Assembly: GCA_038182865.1 (NCBI GenBank)
Contig: CP116226.1
Span: forward strand, 3,720,001-3,784,000
Length of the DNA: 64,000 nucleotides
Direction of reading: 5' to 3'
Source of the DNA: Microbacterium enclense
GTDB taxonomy: Bacteria; Actinomycetota; Actinomycetes; Actinomycetales; Microbacteriaceae
Position 1 is the first letter of the stretch, and each line of letters starts with the position of its first letter. Shown here one piece after another: positions 35,046 through 43,897 of this stretch. The position numbers and the translations under genes are program-made. The notes beneath the pieces are model-generated. The model worked only from the letters and a program-made list of their open reading frames with translations. It ran no database searches and was not told the origin of the DNA.

Positions 35046-36826
35046 CGCGTGGTCCGTTCGGGCGTGCGCTGGCGCACCTTGCTCACCTTGCCGACGCCCG
35101 TGGTCGGAAAGGCCGCGACGAACTCGATCGTGTCCGGGAGCTTGAAGCGGGCCACGCCCCGCTCCGCGAGGAAACGTCGCAGCTCGATCGCCCGCGGCGC
35201 CCGTGCGAGGCCCTGCCGCGGGATGACGTAGGCGGCGATGCGCTCGCCGAGGGCGTCGTCGGGGACGCCCACGACCGACACGTCGTGCACGACCGGGTGC
35301 CCGAGCAGGAGGTTCTCCAGCTCCTCGGGCGCCACTTTCTCGCCGCCGCGGTTGATCTGGTCTTTCGCGCGACCCACGACCCGGATGTATCCGCGCTCGT
35401 CGACGGAGACGAGGTCGCCCGTGCGGTAGAAGCCGTCGGCGGTGAAGGCCGCCCTGTTCACGGCATCATCCGCGAGGTATGCGCGAATCGTGTACGGCCC
35501 GCGGGTCAACAGGTGCCCGCGCTCACCCGTCGGCACCGACTCATCGTGGTCGTCGACGACGCGCACCTCGTCGTCGGGGGAGATCGGCCGCCCCTGGGTG
35601 GTGACGATCGTCTCCTCGTCGTCGTCGAGCCGCGTGTAGTTGACGAGCCCTTCGGCCATGCCGAACACCTGTTGCAGCGTGCACCCGAGCTCGGGTCGGA
35701 CACGCCGAGCGACGGCCTCGCTGAGTTTGGCGCCGCCGACCTGGATCGCGCGGAGCGAGCGCAGCCGATCACCGGGCGCGGCGTCGAGCCAGGCGATCAA
35801 CAGCGGCGGCACGAGCGCGACGCTCGTCACGCCGTGCCGCTCGATGAGCGGGAAGGCGATGTCGGGGCTCGGGGCGGAGCACATCACGATCGAGGCGCCG
35901 ACGGCGAACGCGCCCAGGATGCCGGGCGAGCTCATCGTGAAATTGTGGGAGGCGGGCAGGGCGACGAGCATGACGCTGTTCTCGTCGAGTCCGCAGATCG
36001 TGGCGCTCTCGCGCACGGAGTAGAGGTAGTCGTCGTGCGTGCGCGGGATGAGCTTCGGCCCGCCCGTCGTCCCGCCCGACAGTTGCAGGAAGGCGATGTC
36101 ACCCGGTCGTGCCGGGCTCTCGCGCCGCTGGGCGGGTGCGGGAGCGTCGAGATCCACGGATGCCACGACCAGCACGCGCACGCCGGCGGGGGCACCGCGA
36201 CGGGCGATGTCGGCGTAGGCGGCGTCGGCGGGACGGCCGAGGGTGAGGATCGCGCGCGCGGCCGAACGGGTCGCCACGTCGGCGAGCTCGCGCTCACGGT
36301 GGGCGGGCAGGGCGAAGACGGGCAGCGCCCCGAGGAGAGCGAGGGCGAACACCGCGACGGGATGCTCCGCGACGTTCGGCAGGAAGAGCACGACGCGGTC
36401 GCCACGACGGATGCCGTCGGAGGCGAGCCGTTCGGCCAGCGCGCGGACAGCGCGGTCGAGGCCGCGGTAGTCGAGCACGCGGTCGTCGTCGATCACCGCG
36501 GGTCGCGAGCCGTGGCGCTCGACGGTCTCATCGAGCAGGTCGGTGAACGTCTGGCCGATCCAGTGCCCGCGTCCGCGGTACAGGGCCGCGACATCGTCGG
36601 GGTACGGCCGGAAGGCGCGCAGGGTCTGATCGACGCGGAGCGACGCCGGACGCAGGTCGGTCCAGGCGGCGTCGATGACGCGCAGTGCCTCGGGACGCGG
36701 CACCGGCTCGGTGACGGCGGTCCACCCGGCGGGCAGGGGCGGTTCCACCGGCCAGAGCGAGTGCTGGCCCTCGTCGTTCACCAGCACGCGGAAACGAGCA
36801 TCGGGGTCGTCGAAGGGATTCGGCAT
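35042..36826 (-). CDS. dhbE: MbtH domain fused to 2,3-dihydroxybenzoate-AMP ligase
   Basis: A 594-residue fusion. Residues 1-65 are a full MbtH-like protein (N-P-F-D-D-P-D, N-D-E-G-Q-H-S-L-W-P, P-A-G-W, W-T-D-L-R-P-A-S-L), which normally is a separate chaperone of A domains. After about five linker residues a complete DhbE/EntE-type ligase follows (L-S-G-G-T-T-G-G-P-K, H-N-F-T-M-S-S-P-G, A-E-G-L-V-N-Y-T, G-R-A-K-D-Q-I-N-R-G-G-E-K). Pocket residues read N-F-S-A-Q-G-V-V-N-K. Ser240 and Val337 (DhbE numbering) point to 2,3-DHB rather than salicylate. The ligase should charge the aryl carrier of NRPS A. The ATG at 36826 is chosen because M-P-N-P-F is the standard MbtH start. Confidence 0.92.
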   Translation of the reverse strand: MPNPFDDPDARFRVLVNDEGQHSLWPVEPPLPAGWTAVTEPVPRPEALRVIDAAWTDLRPASLRVDQTLRAFRPYPDDVAALYRGRGHWIGQTFTDLLDETVERHGSRPAVIDDDRVLDYRGLDRAVRALAERLASDGIRRGDRVVLFLPNVAEHPVAVFALALLGALPVFALPAHRERELADVATRSAARAILTLGRPADAAYADIARRGAPAGVRVLVVASVDLDAPAPAQRRESPARPGDIAFLQLSGGTTGGPKLIPRTHDDYLYSVRESATICGLDENSVMLVALPASHNFTMSSPGILGAFAVGASIVMCSAPSPDIAFPLIERHGVTSVALVPPLLIAWLDAAPGDRLRSLRAIQVGGAKLSEAVARRVRPELGCTLQQVFGMAEGLVNYTRLDDDEETIVTTQGRPISPDDEVRVVDDHDESVPTGERGHLLTRGPYTIRAYLADDAVNRAAFTADGFYRTGDLVSVDERGYIRVVGRAKDQINRGGEKVAPEELENLLLGHPVVHDVSVVGVPDDALGERIAAYVIPRQGLARAPRAIELRRFLAERGVARFKLPDTIEFVAAFPTTGVGKVSKVRQRTPERTTR

Positions 36827-36902
36827 CGGGGGGAACCTCTGTCTGGGGAAGCGGGTGAGGAAAACGGTCGTGACGGGCACGCGGCCCGCCACGACCGGTG
36901 CG

Positions 36903-37916
36903 TCAGGAGCCCGCGATCGCGCTCAACGCGTACGAGGCGTTCAGCGGAGACGGGTTGCGCAGCGCCGCGATCTGCACCATCGTCAGGTCGACGACGTGGC
37001 CGTCCTTCACGGCCGTCAGTGTGGGATACACGGCACTGTTCTGCCAGGCGGTCTTGACGTCGGCGCTGAGGAACGCGATGTACACGCGGTCGGCGTCGGC
37101 CTGGTCGACGGTCTCGAACGACAGGCCCGCGGCCCCCGAGCCGTCATCCAGAGAGGGAAGAGCGGCCGCCGTGGGGCTGAAGGTCATACCGAGGGCGTCG
37201 AAGGCGCGCACGCTGCCGTCTTCGGGGTCGTTGACGACCTTCAGGGCGTTGGGAGTCGCGAGCGAGAGCGTGTACGTCAGCCCCTTCAGCTCGGGGTGGC
37301 TCGTTCCGGCTTCGGAGAACGTGGTCGTGTCGGCGTCGACGAGCGGCTGCACGGCCTCCGTCTTCCCGAGTGCCTCGGCGATGAGCGGCGCCTCGACCTG
37401 CCAATCGAGGTGGTGGATGTTCTTCGCGCTCGGACCGACGACCGGAGCGATCGCCGAGAGGGCCGCGTAGTTCGCCTCGAGGTCCACGTACGAGGTCGCG
37501 ACGATGAGGTCGGGCTGCAGGGCGGCGATGGCCTCGAGGTCGAGAGGCGCGCGGTCGGCGCCGGCGGCCGCGGTCTGGATGAGCTCGGGAGTCGTCGTCA
37601 GCTCCGGGGCGAGCCACGGAGCGATGCCGGACGTGTCGAACGGGAACGCGGAGGTCGCGACGGGCTCCACGCCCAGGGCCGTGACGATGTCGGCCTCCAT
37701 CCAGCCGAGAGTCACGACGCGCTCGGGCGCGGCGGCGATGGTCGCCTCGCCGTAGGCGTCGTCGATCGTGACGGGGAAACCGCCCGCGCTGGATGCGGGC
37801 GTGGCCGCGGCGTCGGCCGGGCCCGTGGCACAGCCGGACAGCAGCGCGGCACTGACCGCCACGGTGGCGGCCGCGGCGACCACGCGGGTCGGGCGGAGGA
37901 AGCGGGCGAGAGACAT
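36903..37916 (-). CDS. Ferric-siderophore ABC transporter binding lipoprotein
   Basis: A 337-residue FepB/FhuD-type periplasmic-binding-fold lipoprotein. The signal peptide ends in L-S-G-C (Cys about 28), followed by a low-complexity linker and two Rossmann-like lobes with R-V-V-T-L-G-W and L-Q-P-D-L-I-V-A. AAGGAG precedes the ATG. It is the first gene after the left iron box and probably leads the leftward operon; a 76-base gap separates it from dhbE. The matching permeases lie about 5 kb away. Confidence 0.9.
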   Translation of the reverse strand: MSLARFLRPTRVVAAAATVAVSAALLSGCATGPADAAATPASSAGGFPVTIDDAYGEATIAAAPERVVTLGWMEADIVTALGVEPVATSAFPFDTSGIAPWLAPELTTTPELIQTAAAGADRAPLDLEAIAALQPDLIVATSYVDLEANYAALSAIAPVVGPSAKNIHHLDWQVEAPLIAEALGKTEAVQPLVDADTTTFSEAGTSHPELKGLTYTLSLATPNALKVVNDPEDGSVRAFDALGMTFSPTAAALPSLDDGSGAAGLSFETVDQADADRVYIAFLSADVKTAWQNSAVYPTLTAVKDGHVVDLTMVQIAALRNPSPLNASYALSAIAGS

Positions 37917-37986
37917 GGGACTCCTTCGAACGGGCGAGCTGTGAGGTGAGAGCGGGATGCCGATGCCGATCCCCCGCTCTTCGAAG

Positions 37987-38005
37987 ATAGGTTAGCCTAA
38001 CCTAA
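37987..38005. promoter_or_regulatory. DtxR/IdeR iron box, left copy
   Basis: ATAGGTTAGCCTAACCTAA, with a perfect 17-base palindrome at its core (37988-38004). It closely matches the actinobacterial consensus TTAGGTTAGGCTAACCTAA. It sits between the divergent binding-lipoprotein operon and the siderophore reductase, so both should be repressed by iron-loaded DtxR/IdeR. Confidence 0.92.
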
Positions 38006-38064
38006 ATACAAGCCAAATCCTGGACGGACGTCGACAGGATGGGGCGACGACGGAGAGGACTCCC

Positions 38065-38880
38065 ATGAGCCGCAGGCTGCGACTGACCGAGAACCAGCGC
38101 GACGTGATCGCGCACCCGGCGCACGCGCACGGCCTGGCCGACGAGATCGCCCTCGTCCGCACGGTCGCGGAGGTGTCGCCTGTCGTCGCGCGTGTCACGA
38201 TCGACCTGGGCGGCGCTCCCGACCCGGTGGAATGGGCGAAGCCGAACACCGCGATCCGCATCGAGGTCCCCGCTCTCGACGACGACACCGCGCTCGTCTC
38301 GCGCGTCTACACGGTCCGCCGCTTCCAGACGCCGCGCACGATCGAGGTCGACATCGTGCGCCACGGCCACCGCACGCCGATGACCGCGTGGCTCGCCGGC
38401 ATCCGCGCCGGGGACAGCGTCCGCGTGATCGGTCCGCGCACGCACCTGCTGCCCGCCCACGACGGACGCCCGATCGAACTCGTCGCCGACGACTCCGCTC
38501 TGCCCGCCGTGGCCTCGATCCTCGCGGCGTGGCCCGCAGGCAGTCGCGGACGCGTGCGCACGACCAGCCGCGACGAGGTCGTGCTCGCGCAGCTGCCGGC
38601 CGTGCCGGACGTCTCCATCGAGCGCATCGCCGACGTCGACGCCGTCGACGCCCCGGTTGGCACCGTCCTGTGGGCCGCGGGGGAACGAGACGACATGCGG
38701 GCGCTGCGCGCACGGTGCCTCGCCGCGGGCATGGACAAGGGCGATCTGCGCGTCTTCGGCTATTGGAAGAGCGGCGTCAGCAACAGCGTCATCGACGCCA
38801 AGCGCCTCGATCACTTCGCCGCGCTCCTGAAGGAGACAGGCTCGACGGACGGCGCCGACGACTTCGACATCGACATCTGA
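38065..38880 (+). CDS. Siderophore-interacting protein (FAD-dependent ferric-siderophore reductase)
   Basis: A 271-residue SIP/ViuB-type reductase that frees iron from imported siderophores by reduction. It has a FAD-binding N-terminal barrel with S-R-V-Y-T-V-R-R and a NAD(P)H-binding C-terminal SIP domain ending in G-Y-W-K-S-G-V, the family hallmark. GGAGAGGA lies before the ATG. The last 70 bases overlap the 3' end of the convergent dhbC gene. Confidence 0.93.
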   Translation: MSRRLRLTENQRDVIAHPAHAHGLADEIALVRTVAEVSPVVARVTIDLGGAPDPVEWAKPNTAIRIEVPALDDDTALVSRVYTVRRFQTPRTIEVDIVRHGHRTPMTAWLAGIRAGDSVRVIGPRTHLLPAHDGRPIELVADDSALPAVASILAAWPAGSRGRVRTTSRDEVVLAQLPAVPDVSIERIADVDAVDAPVGTVLWAAGERDDMRALRARCLAAGMDKGDLRVFGYWKSGVSNSVIDAKRLDHFAALLKETGSTDGADDFDIDI

Positions 38881-40013
38881 CGGACCGGTTCGGCGGCACC
38901 GAGCGCGCGCAGAAGCGTGCGGAACTTCGCGCCCGTCTCCTCGATCTCGCGGTCAGGCTCGGAGTCGGACACGATCCCCGCGCCGGCGAAGAGCCGAATC
39001 GTGCGGCCGACGATCTCGGCGCTGCGGATGCCGAGGGCCCACTCCCCGTCTCCGGTGGCGTCCGTCCAGCCGACGGGCCCGGCGAACGGCCCCCGCGGGA
39101 CCGGTTCGAGCGCCGCGATCGCCGCGACGGCGTCCGCCGTCGGCACCCCGCCGACCGCGGGGGTCGGGTGAAGGGCCAGGGCGAGCTCGGCGGAGGTGAC
39201 GGTCGGGTCTTCCAACACGCCCTCGATCGTCGTGCCGAGGTGCCACATCGTGGGCGTCGCGACGACGTCGGGGCGATCGGGCACGTGCAGGCTCCGGCAG
39301 AACGGTCCCAGAGCGGCGGCGATCGCGTCGACGACGAAGCGGTGTTCGCCGAGGTCCTTCGACGAGGTGGCGAGAGCCGCGGCCCGGGCCCGATCGATCT
39401 CCGGGTCGGCGCTGCGCGGGAGCGATCCGGCGAGCGGGACGCTGCGCACATCCGTCCCCACGCGGCGGATCAGCAGCTCGGGGCTCGCACCGAAGAAGAC
39501 GCGCGGGTCGGCCGTCGTGCCGAGATCGAAGCCGAAGCCGAACGCGGTCGGGTTCGCATCGAACAACGCCTGCACGAGAGCCGCCCGCGGCACGTCGGGC
39601 GGGAGGTCGGCGACGAGGGTGCGCGCGAGCACGACCTTGTCCAGCCGCCCCGACCGCAGGGCCTCGAGCGCCTCGCCGACGAGTTCGCCGAAGACGTCCG
39701 GCTCGGGCTCCGGCGCGAAGCCCAGACGGAAATCGCGGGGCGCGGCGCGGGCCACGGCGGTGCGCGCCTGCACGCCGTCGCGGGCCGTCTCCGTCGTCGC
39801 CACGCGCTCCGGAACGATCAGGCGCGCATCGCGTGAGGGGTCGAAGCCGAGAGAGCCCAGCACGACGAACGCCCCGTCGTCGTGCGCGGCCGCGATGCGC
39901 CGCAGCACGGGGGCCTCGGCATCCGTTCGCCGTCGCCCGAACGCGACGAGCGTTCGCTGCGTCCCGCGGTAGATCGCGGAGGCACCGCGGGGAAGCGGGG
40001 AAAGCGCGCTCAT
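38811..40013 (-). CDS. dhbC: Isochorismate synthase
   Basis: A 400-residue EntC/DhbC enzyme converting chorismate to isochorismate, the first step to 2,3-DHB. The chorismate-binding signatures are clear: L-D-K-V-V-L-A-R, S-P-E-L-L-I-R, S-K-D-L-G-E-H, H-P-T-P-A-V-G-G, G-P-F-A-G-P-V-G-W and the C-terminal S-D-S-E-P-D-R-E-I-E-E-T. ATG overlaps the dhbA stop by 4 bases. The 3' end runs 70 bases into the convergent reductase gene. Confidence 0.94.
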   Translation of the reverse strand: MSALSPLPRGASAIYRGTQRTLVAFGRRRTDAEAPVLRRIAAAHDDGAFVVLGSLGFDPSRDARLIVPERVATTETARDGVQARTAVARAAPRDFRLGFAPEPEPDVFGELVGEALEALRSGRLDKVVLARTLVADLPPDVPRAALVQALFDANPTAFGFGFDLGTTADPRVFFGASPELLIRRVGTDVRSVPLAGSLPRSADPEIDRARAAALATSSKDLGEHRFVVDAIAAALGPFCRSLHVPDRPDVVATPTMWHLGTTIEGVLEDPTVTSAELALALHPTPAVGGVPTADAVAAIAALEPVPRGPFAGPVGWTDATGDGEWALGIRSAEIVGRTIRLFAGAGIVSDSEPDREIEETGAKFRTLLRALGAAEPVRQMSMSKSSAPSVEPVSFRSAAK

Positions 40014-40747
40014 GCTCCGAGCCCCGCTCCCCCGTCGACCGTGATCGTCTGCATCGTCACGTGCCGGGCATCGTCGGACACGAGGAAACCGACCACGCGG
40101 GCGACATCCGCCGGGTCGGCGATCCGCCCGAGCGGGATACCGAGCCGGAAGGCCGTGGCATCCCCCGCCACCACGCTGTCGTGACCGGCGCCGGTGAGCG
40201 CGCGGAAGTCGCGCTGCATCGCGGTGTCGGTGGACCCGGGGGCGACGATGTTGCACCGGATGCCGTGCGCCGAGACCTCGAGACCGAGGGTGCGCACGAG
40301 CGCGTTCGCCGCCGCCTTCGATGCTCCGTACGCGGCCATGCCGGTGCGCGGGGTCGCAGCGGCGTTGGAGGTGACGGCGACGAATGAACCGCCGCCCGCC
40401 TCGACGAGGTGGGGCATCGCGGCGCGCGCGAGGGCGAGCACGCCGCCGGCGTTGATGCGCACGAGATCGAGCAGGTCGTCGATCGAGGTGTCGAGGGCGG
40501 ATGCCACGTGGAACACGCCCGCCACGCTCACGGCCCCTGCGAGGGGGCCGAGCCGGTCGCGAGCTTCGACAAGGGCGCTCACCAAAGCGGTCTCGTCGGT
40601 GACGTCGGCGACCAGCGGAAGCACGCCCTCGGCCGCCTCGGGCCGTGCACGGTCGATCGCGGCGACGGAGAAGCCCCGCGCGACGAGGTCGGTGACGACC
40701 GCGCGGCCGATGCCGCCCGCCGCTCCCGTGACGACGACCGCACTCAC
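40010..40747 (-). CDS. dhbA: 2,3-dihydro-2,3-dihydroxybenzoate dehydrogenase
   Basis: A 245-residue short-chain dehydrogenase of the EntA/DhbA type that makes 2,3-DHB. It has cofactor loop T-G-A-A-G-G-I-G, active-site S and Y-x-x-x-K (T-S-N-A-A-A..., Y-G-A-S-K) and C-terminal I-T-V-D-G-G. Starts with GTG overlapping the hydroxylase stop. Its place between dhbB/dhbC-type genes supports the EntA role over a generic SDR. Confidence 0.9.
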   Translation of the reverse strand: MSAVVVTGAAGGIGRAVVTDLVARGFSVAAIDRARPEAAEGVLPLVADVTDETALVSALVEARDRLGPLAGAVSVAGVFHVASALDTSIDDLLDLVRINAGGVLALARAAMPHLVEAGGGSFVAVTSNAAATPRTGMAAYGASKAAANALVRTLGLEVSAHGIRCNIVAPGSTDTAMQRDFRALTGAGHDSVVAGDATAFRLGIPLGRIADPADVARVVGFLVSDDARHVTMQTITVDGGAGLGA

Positions 40748-42045
40748 GAGACACCGTTCCCGACGAGCGCGCCCCGCCGCGCGCGAGCCTCCGCTCGCCG
40801 GAGGGCGAGCGACTCCACGATCTCGCCGGCGCGCACGGCGACCGCCGACAGGAGCGACGACGTGAGGCCGTGCGTGTGCTCGGTGCCGCCCTGCAGATAC
40901 ACGGCGGGAGCGAACGCGTCGTCCGTGCGCAGGCGATAGTCGCGTTCGACGATGACGCGGCCCTGCTCGTCGCGCGCGAAGCGTGCGGCGAGAGCGGGCA
41001 GGAGGTCGTCGACCGAGACGGGCTCGTAGCCGGTGGCGAACACGACGGCGTCGACCTCGATCTCGCGGGTCGTGCCGCGCGACTCGTCGCGGATGGTCAG
41101 CGTCACTCCGTCGGGTCGGTCCATGACGCGTTCGACACGGCTGACGTTCTCGACGTGCAGCCGGCGTGCGCCGCGCACGATCTCGGCGTACTCCCGCCGG
41201 TAGAGCTCCTCGATGAGATCGAGGTCGACGACGGAGTAGTTCGTGTTGGCGTGCACGCGCAGGAGCCGCTCCCGCACGTCGACGGGGGCGCCGTGGAACT
41301 CGTCGATCGTCGCCGGGTCGAAGATGCGGTTGGCATAGGGGCTGTCGTCGGCGGGCGCGAAACCGAAGCGTCCGAAGATCGCGTGCACCGCGGCATCCGG
41401 ATACCCGGTGTGCAGGTACTCGACGATCTCGGCAGCGCTCTGCCCGGCACCGACGACCGCGAACCGGCCGTGAGCGGATGCCGGCAACCCGGCGAGCGCG
41501 GAGAGGAACGCGTCGGAGTGCCAGACGCGCGCCGAGGGCTCGACGCCGTGGGGAAGGCGGGGGCGGAGGCCCGCTCCGACGACGATGCTGTCGGTCTCGA
41601 TGCTCTCGCGAATGCCGTCGCGCACGACGTCGACGGCGAGAGCGTCGATCCGATGGCCGTCGCCCACGAGGCGGACCTCGACGACCTCGGTGCCGTAGTC
41701 GCACACGGGGGCGACGCGCGCGGCGGCCCACTGCAGGTAGTCGTGGAACTCCAGCCGCGTGGGGAAGGACGTCTTGAGGTTGATGTAGTCGATCAGTCGG
41801 CCCTGCTCGTGCAGGTAGTTGACGAAGCTGAAGGAGCTGCGCGGATCGCGGAGGGTGACGAGGTCTTTGAGGTGATTCACCTGCAGCGTCGCGCCGGGCA
41901 GCAGCATGTCGCGGTGCCATCCGAAGCGGGCCTGACGCTCGAAGAACCGCATCCGACCGGTATCGCCGCGTTCCTCGAGGGCGATGGCGAGGGCGAGGTT
42001 CGAAGGGCCGAAACCGATGCCGATGGCGTCGTACCGCCCGGTCAT
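40744..42045 (-). CDS. L-ornithine (or lysine) N-monooxygenase
   Basis: A 433-residue class B flavin monooxygenase (SidA/PvdA/MbtG/IucD family) that N-hydroxylates a diamino acid side chain for hydroxamates. It has FAD motif G-I-G-F-G-P-S-N-L, NADPH motif G-A-G-Q-S-A-A-E, N-T-N-Y-S and the C-terminal F-A-T-G-Y. N-T-N-Y-S with downstream L-I-E-E-L-Y resembles ornithine enzymes more than IucD, but this is a judgement by eye. No acetyl- or formyltransferase to finish a hydroxamate is seen in the cluster. Stop and start overlap both neighbours by 4 bases. Confidence 0.9.
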   Translation of the reverse strand: MTGRYDAIGIGFGPSNLALAIALEERGDTGRMRFFERQARFGWHRDMLLPGATLQVNHLKDLVTLRDPRSSFSFVNYLHEQGRLIDYINLKTSFPTRLEFHDYLQWAAARVAPVCDYGTEVVEVRLVGDGHRIDALAVDVVRDGIRESIETDSIVVGAGLRPRLPHGVEPSARVWHSDAFLSALAGLPASAHGRFAVVGAGQSAAEIVEYLHTGYPDAAVHAIFGRFGFAPADDSPYANRIFDPATIDEFHGAPVDVRERLLRVHANTNYSVVDLDLIEELYRREYAEIVRGARRLHVENVSRVERVMDRPDGVTLTIRDESRGTTREIEVDAVVFATGYEPVSVDDLLPALAARFARDEQGRVIVERDYRLRTDDAFAPAVYLQGGTEHTHGLTSSLLSAVAVRAGEIVESLALRRAEARARRGALVGNGVS

Positions 42046-42692
42046 CGGGGAACCGCCGCCACGGCGCCGGCCACTGCCCGCGCCACGTCGTCGGCGGTGG
42101 TGACGACGCCGCAGCGCCGCGCGACGTACGACAGCGCCATCTCGTGGTCCTCGCGCGAGAAGTCGGCGACGGCGTCGGCGACGAGGAACGCCTGCCGGTC
42201 CCCCATGAACGCGCTCGCGGCCGTCATGAGGCACCCGATGTGCGCGTAGACGCCGGTGATGATGATCTGATCGCGACCGAGGTCGCCGAGCAGGTCTTCC
42301 AGGCCCGAGCGCACGAAGGCGTCGTAGCGCCATTTGGTGAGGCGGTGATCCTGCCCGCGCGGCTCGAGCTCGGCGACGATGCGCTCCCCGTCGCCGCTCG
42401 GCACGCCCGCGCCCCAGAGGTCGAGTTGCAGTCCGCGCTCGACGGGCGACTGACCGCCGGGCTGGGCCGTATAGACCACGGGGACGCCCGCGGCGTCGGC
42501 GGCGTCGCGCAGCCGCTGGATCGCAGCGACCGCCGGGGCGAAGGGCTCCGCGCTTCGGACGAAGGCCCCGGCGAAGTGCTCCTGCATGTCGTGGACGAGC
42601 AGCACGCTGCGTTCCGGGTCGACGTGCCAGCCCAAGGTCGATGCGGGAATCTCGGTCGGCGCGGCGTAGGGCCGGATGCGGGGAAGAGCCAT
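42042..42692 (-). CDS. dhbB: Isochorismatase (stand-alone, without aryl carrier)
   Basis: A 216-residue isochorismatase that turns isochorismate into 2,3-dihydro-2,3-DHB. It matches EntB/DhbB closely, with H-D-M-Q (Asp), L-T-K-W-R-Y (Lys) and G-V-Y-A-H-I-G-C (Cys). EntB and DhbB normally carry a C-terminal aryl carrier; here the protein ends at the catalytic domain and the carrier is on NRPS A. The ATG at 42692 is chosen; a GTG 6 bases upstream lies too close to the GAGAGG ribosome site. First gene of the four-gene DHB/hydroxylase operon. Confidence 0.92.
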   Translation of the reverse strand: MALPRIRPYAAPTEIPASTLGWHVDPERSVLLVHDMQEHFAGAFVRSAEPFAPAVAAIQRLRDAADAAGVPVVYTAQPGGQSPVERGLQLDLWGAGVPSGDGERIVAELEPRGQDHRLTKWRYDAFVRSGLEDLLGDLGRDQIIITGVYAHIGCLMTAASAFMGDRQAFLVADAVADFSREDHEMALSYVARRCGVVTTADDVARAVAGAVAAVPR

Positions 42693-42799
42693 GGGCACCC
42701 TCTCGTCTCGAGTCGGCTGCGGGTCGCGCAGCAGGGAAAGGACGGCCCGCCGATCGGGGGCCGGGTCGGCTCGTCGCTGCGAGCCGGCGCCCGGCCAAG

Positions 42800-42818
42800 T
42801 AAAGTTAGGCTAACCAAA
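42800..42818. promoter_or_regulatory. DtxR/IdeR iron box, right copy
   Basis: TAAAGTTAGGCTAACCAAA matches the 19-base iron-box consensus at 16 positions, with the central GTTAGGCTAAC intact. It lies between dhbB (leftward) and the FecCD permeases (rightward), the second divergent promoter region of the island. Confidence 0.88.
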
Positions 42819-42856
42819 CTTTGTCAAGCGCTCCCCGATCGAGAGGACCCGGCGAC

Positions 42857-43897
42857 GTGACGCTCTTTCGCGTGTCCGCGCGGCGCGATTTCCGGATGCC
42901 GCATCTCCAGCGCCGACGGCGCGCAGCGCTCCCACTGCTCGGGCTGGGCCTGATCGTCGCCGTGCTCCTGAGCCTGGCCTTCGGGGGCCGCGAGATCTCC
43001 GTCCACGACTTCATCGACGCCGTGATCGCGCCCGGAACCGCCGAGCAGGCCGCCGTGGTGTGGGGGCTCCGCATGCCGCGCACCGTGGTCGGAATCCTCG
43101 CGGGCGCCGGTTTCGCCGTCGCCGGCGCCCTCATCCAGGCCGTCTCGCGAAACGCGCTCGCCGAGCCCGGGATCGTCGGGGTGAGCGCGGGAGCGGGCTT
43201 CGCCGTCACCCTCGCCGCAGCCGTGTGGGGGGTCGCGGCCCCCTCCGCCGTGGTGGGCGCGGCCTTCGCCGGCGCTCTGCTCACCACCGCCGCCGTCCTC
43301 GCGATCGGGCGCACCGGGCGTCCGGGGGGCTCGGCGCGCATGCTCCTGGCCGGTGTCGCCATCGCGGCGATCCTCGGAGGCCTGTCGACCGGCATCTCGC
43401 TGCGCGACACCGCGGCGTTCACCGCTGTACGCAACTGGGCTCTCGGCTCGATCGTGGCCACGGGGTTCGACGAGGCACGGGTGATGGGCTTGGTGATCGT
43501 CGTCGGAGTGGTGCTGGCGTTCGCGTGCGCTCCCGGTCTGAACGCTCTCGCCCTCGGCGACGAGCTCGCGACCGCGCTCGGCACCCGCGCGGCCGCGGTT
43601 CGCGCCATGGGCGTCGTCGCGATCGCCCTGACGGCCGGCGGGGCGACGGCACTGACCGGCGGCATCGTGTTCCTCGGGCTCATGGTGCCGCACGCGATGC
43701 GCTGGATCGTCGGCCCCGACCAGCGGTGGATCCTCGCGACGTCGTTGGTCGCCGGCCCCGTGCTCGTGCTCGTCGCCGACGTGATCGGCCGCCTCATCGC
43801 GGCCCCCGGCGAGATCCCCGTCGGCGTGGTCGTCGCCGTCATCGGCGCCCCGGTGCTCATCGCGATGGTGCGCCGCCGCGAGGTGAGCGGGCTGTGA
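42857..43897 (+). CDS. FecCD-family siderophore ABC permease 1
   Basis: A 346-residue membrane permease of the BtuC/FepD type, with about nine or ten hydrophobic segments. The typical P-R-T-V-V-G-I-L-A-G-A-G-F-A-V-A-G start of TM2 and the coupling-helix region A-L-G-x-R-x-x are present. A GTG at 42857 follows GAGAGGA. The second permease overlaps its stop (GTGA). No ATPase gene follows. Confidence 0.92.
   Translation: MTLFRVSARRDFRMPHLQRRRRAALPLLGLGLIVAVLLSLAFGGREISVHDFIDAVIAPGTAEQAAVVWGLRMPRTVVGILAGAGFAVAGALIQAVSRNALAEPGIVGVSAGAGFAVTLAAAVWGVAAPSAVVGAAFAGALLTTAAVLAIGRTGRPGGSARMLLAGVAIAAILGGLSTGISLRDTAAFTAVRNWALGSIVATGFDEARVMGLVIVVGVVLAFACAPGLNALALGDELATALGTRAAAVRAMGVVAIALTAGGATALTGGIVFLGLMVPHAMRWIVGPDQRWILATSLVAGPVLVLVADVIGRLIAAPGEIPVGVVVAVIGAPVLIAMVRRREVSGL

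Noticed and set aside
34748..37057. Long + strand frame opposite the thioesterase and ligase genes
   Set aside because: Same antisense effect; the translation has no recognisable domain.
42042..42692. Truncated dhbB missing its carrier domain
   Set aside because: The catalytic domain is complete and the carrier is found at the N-terminus of NRPS A, so this is a domain rearrangement rather than damage.
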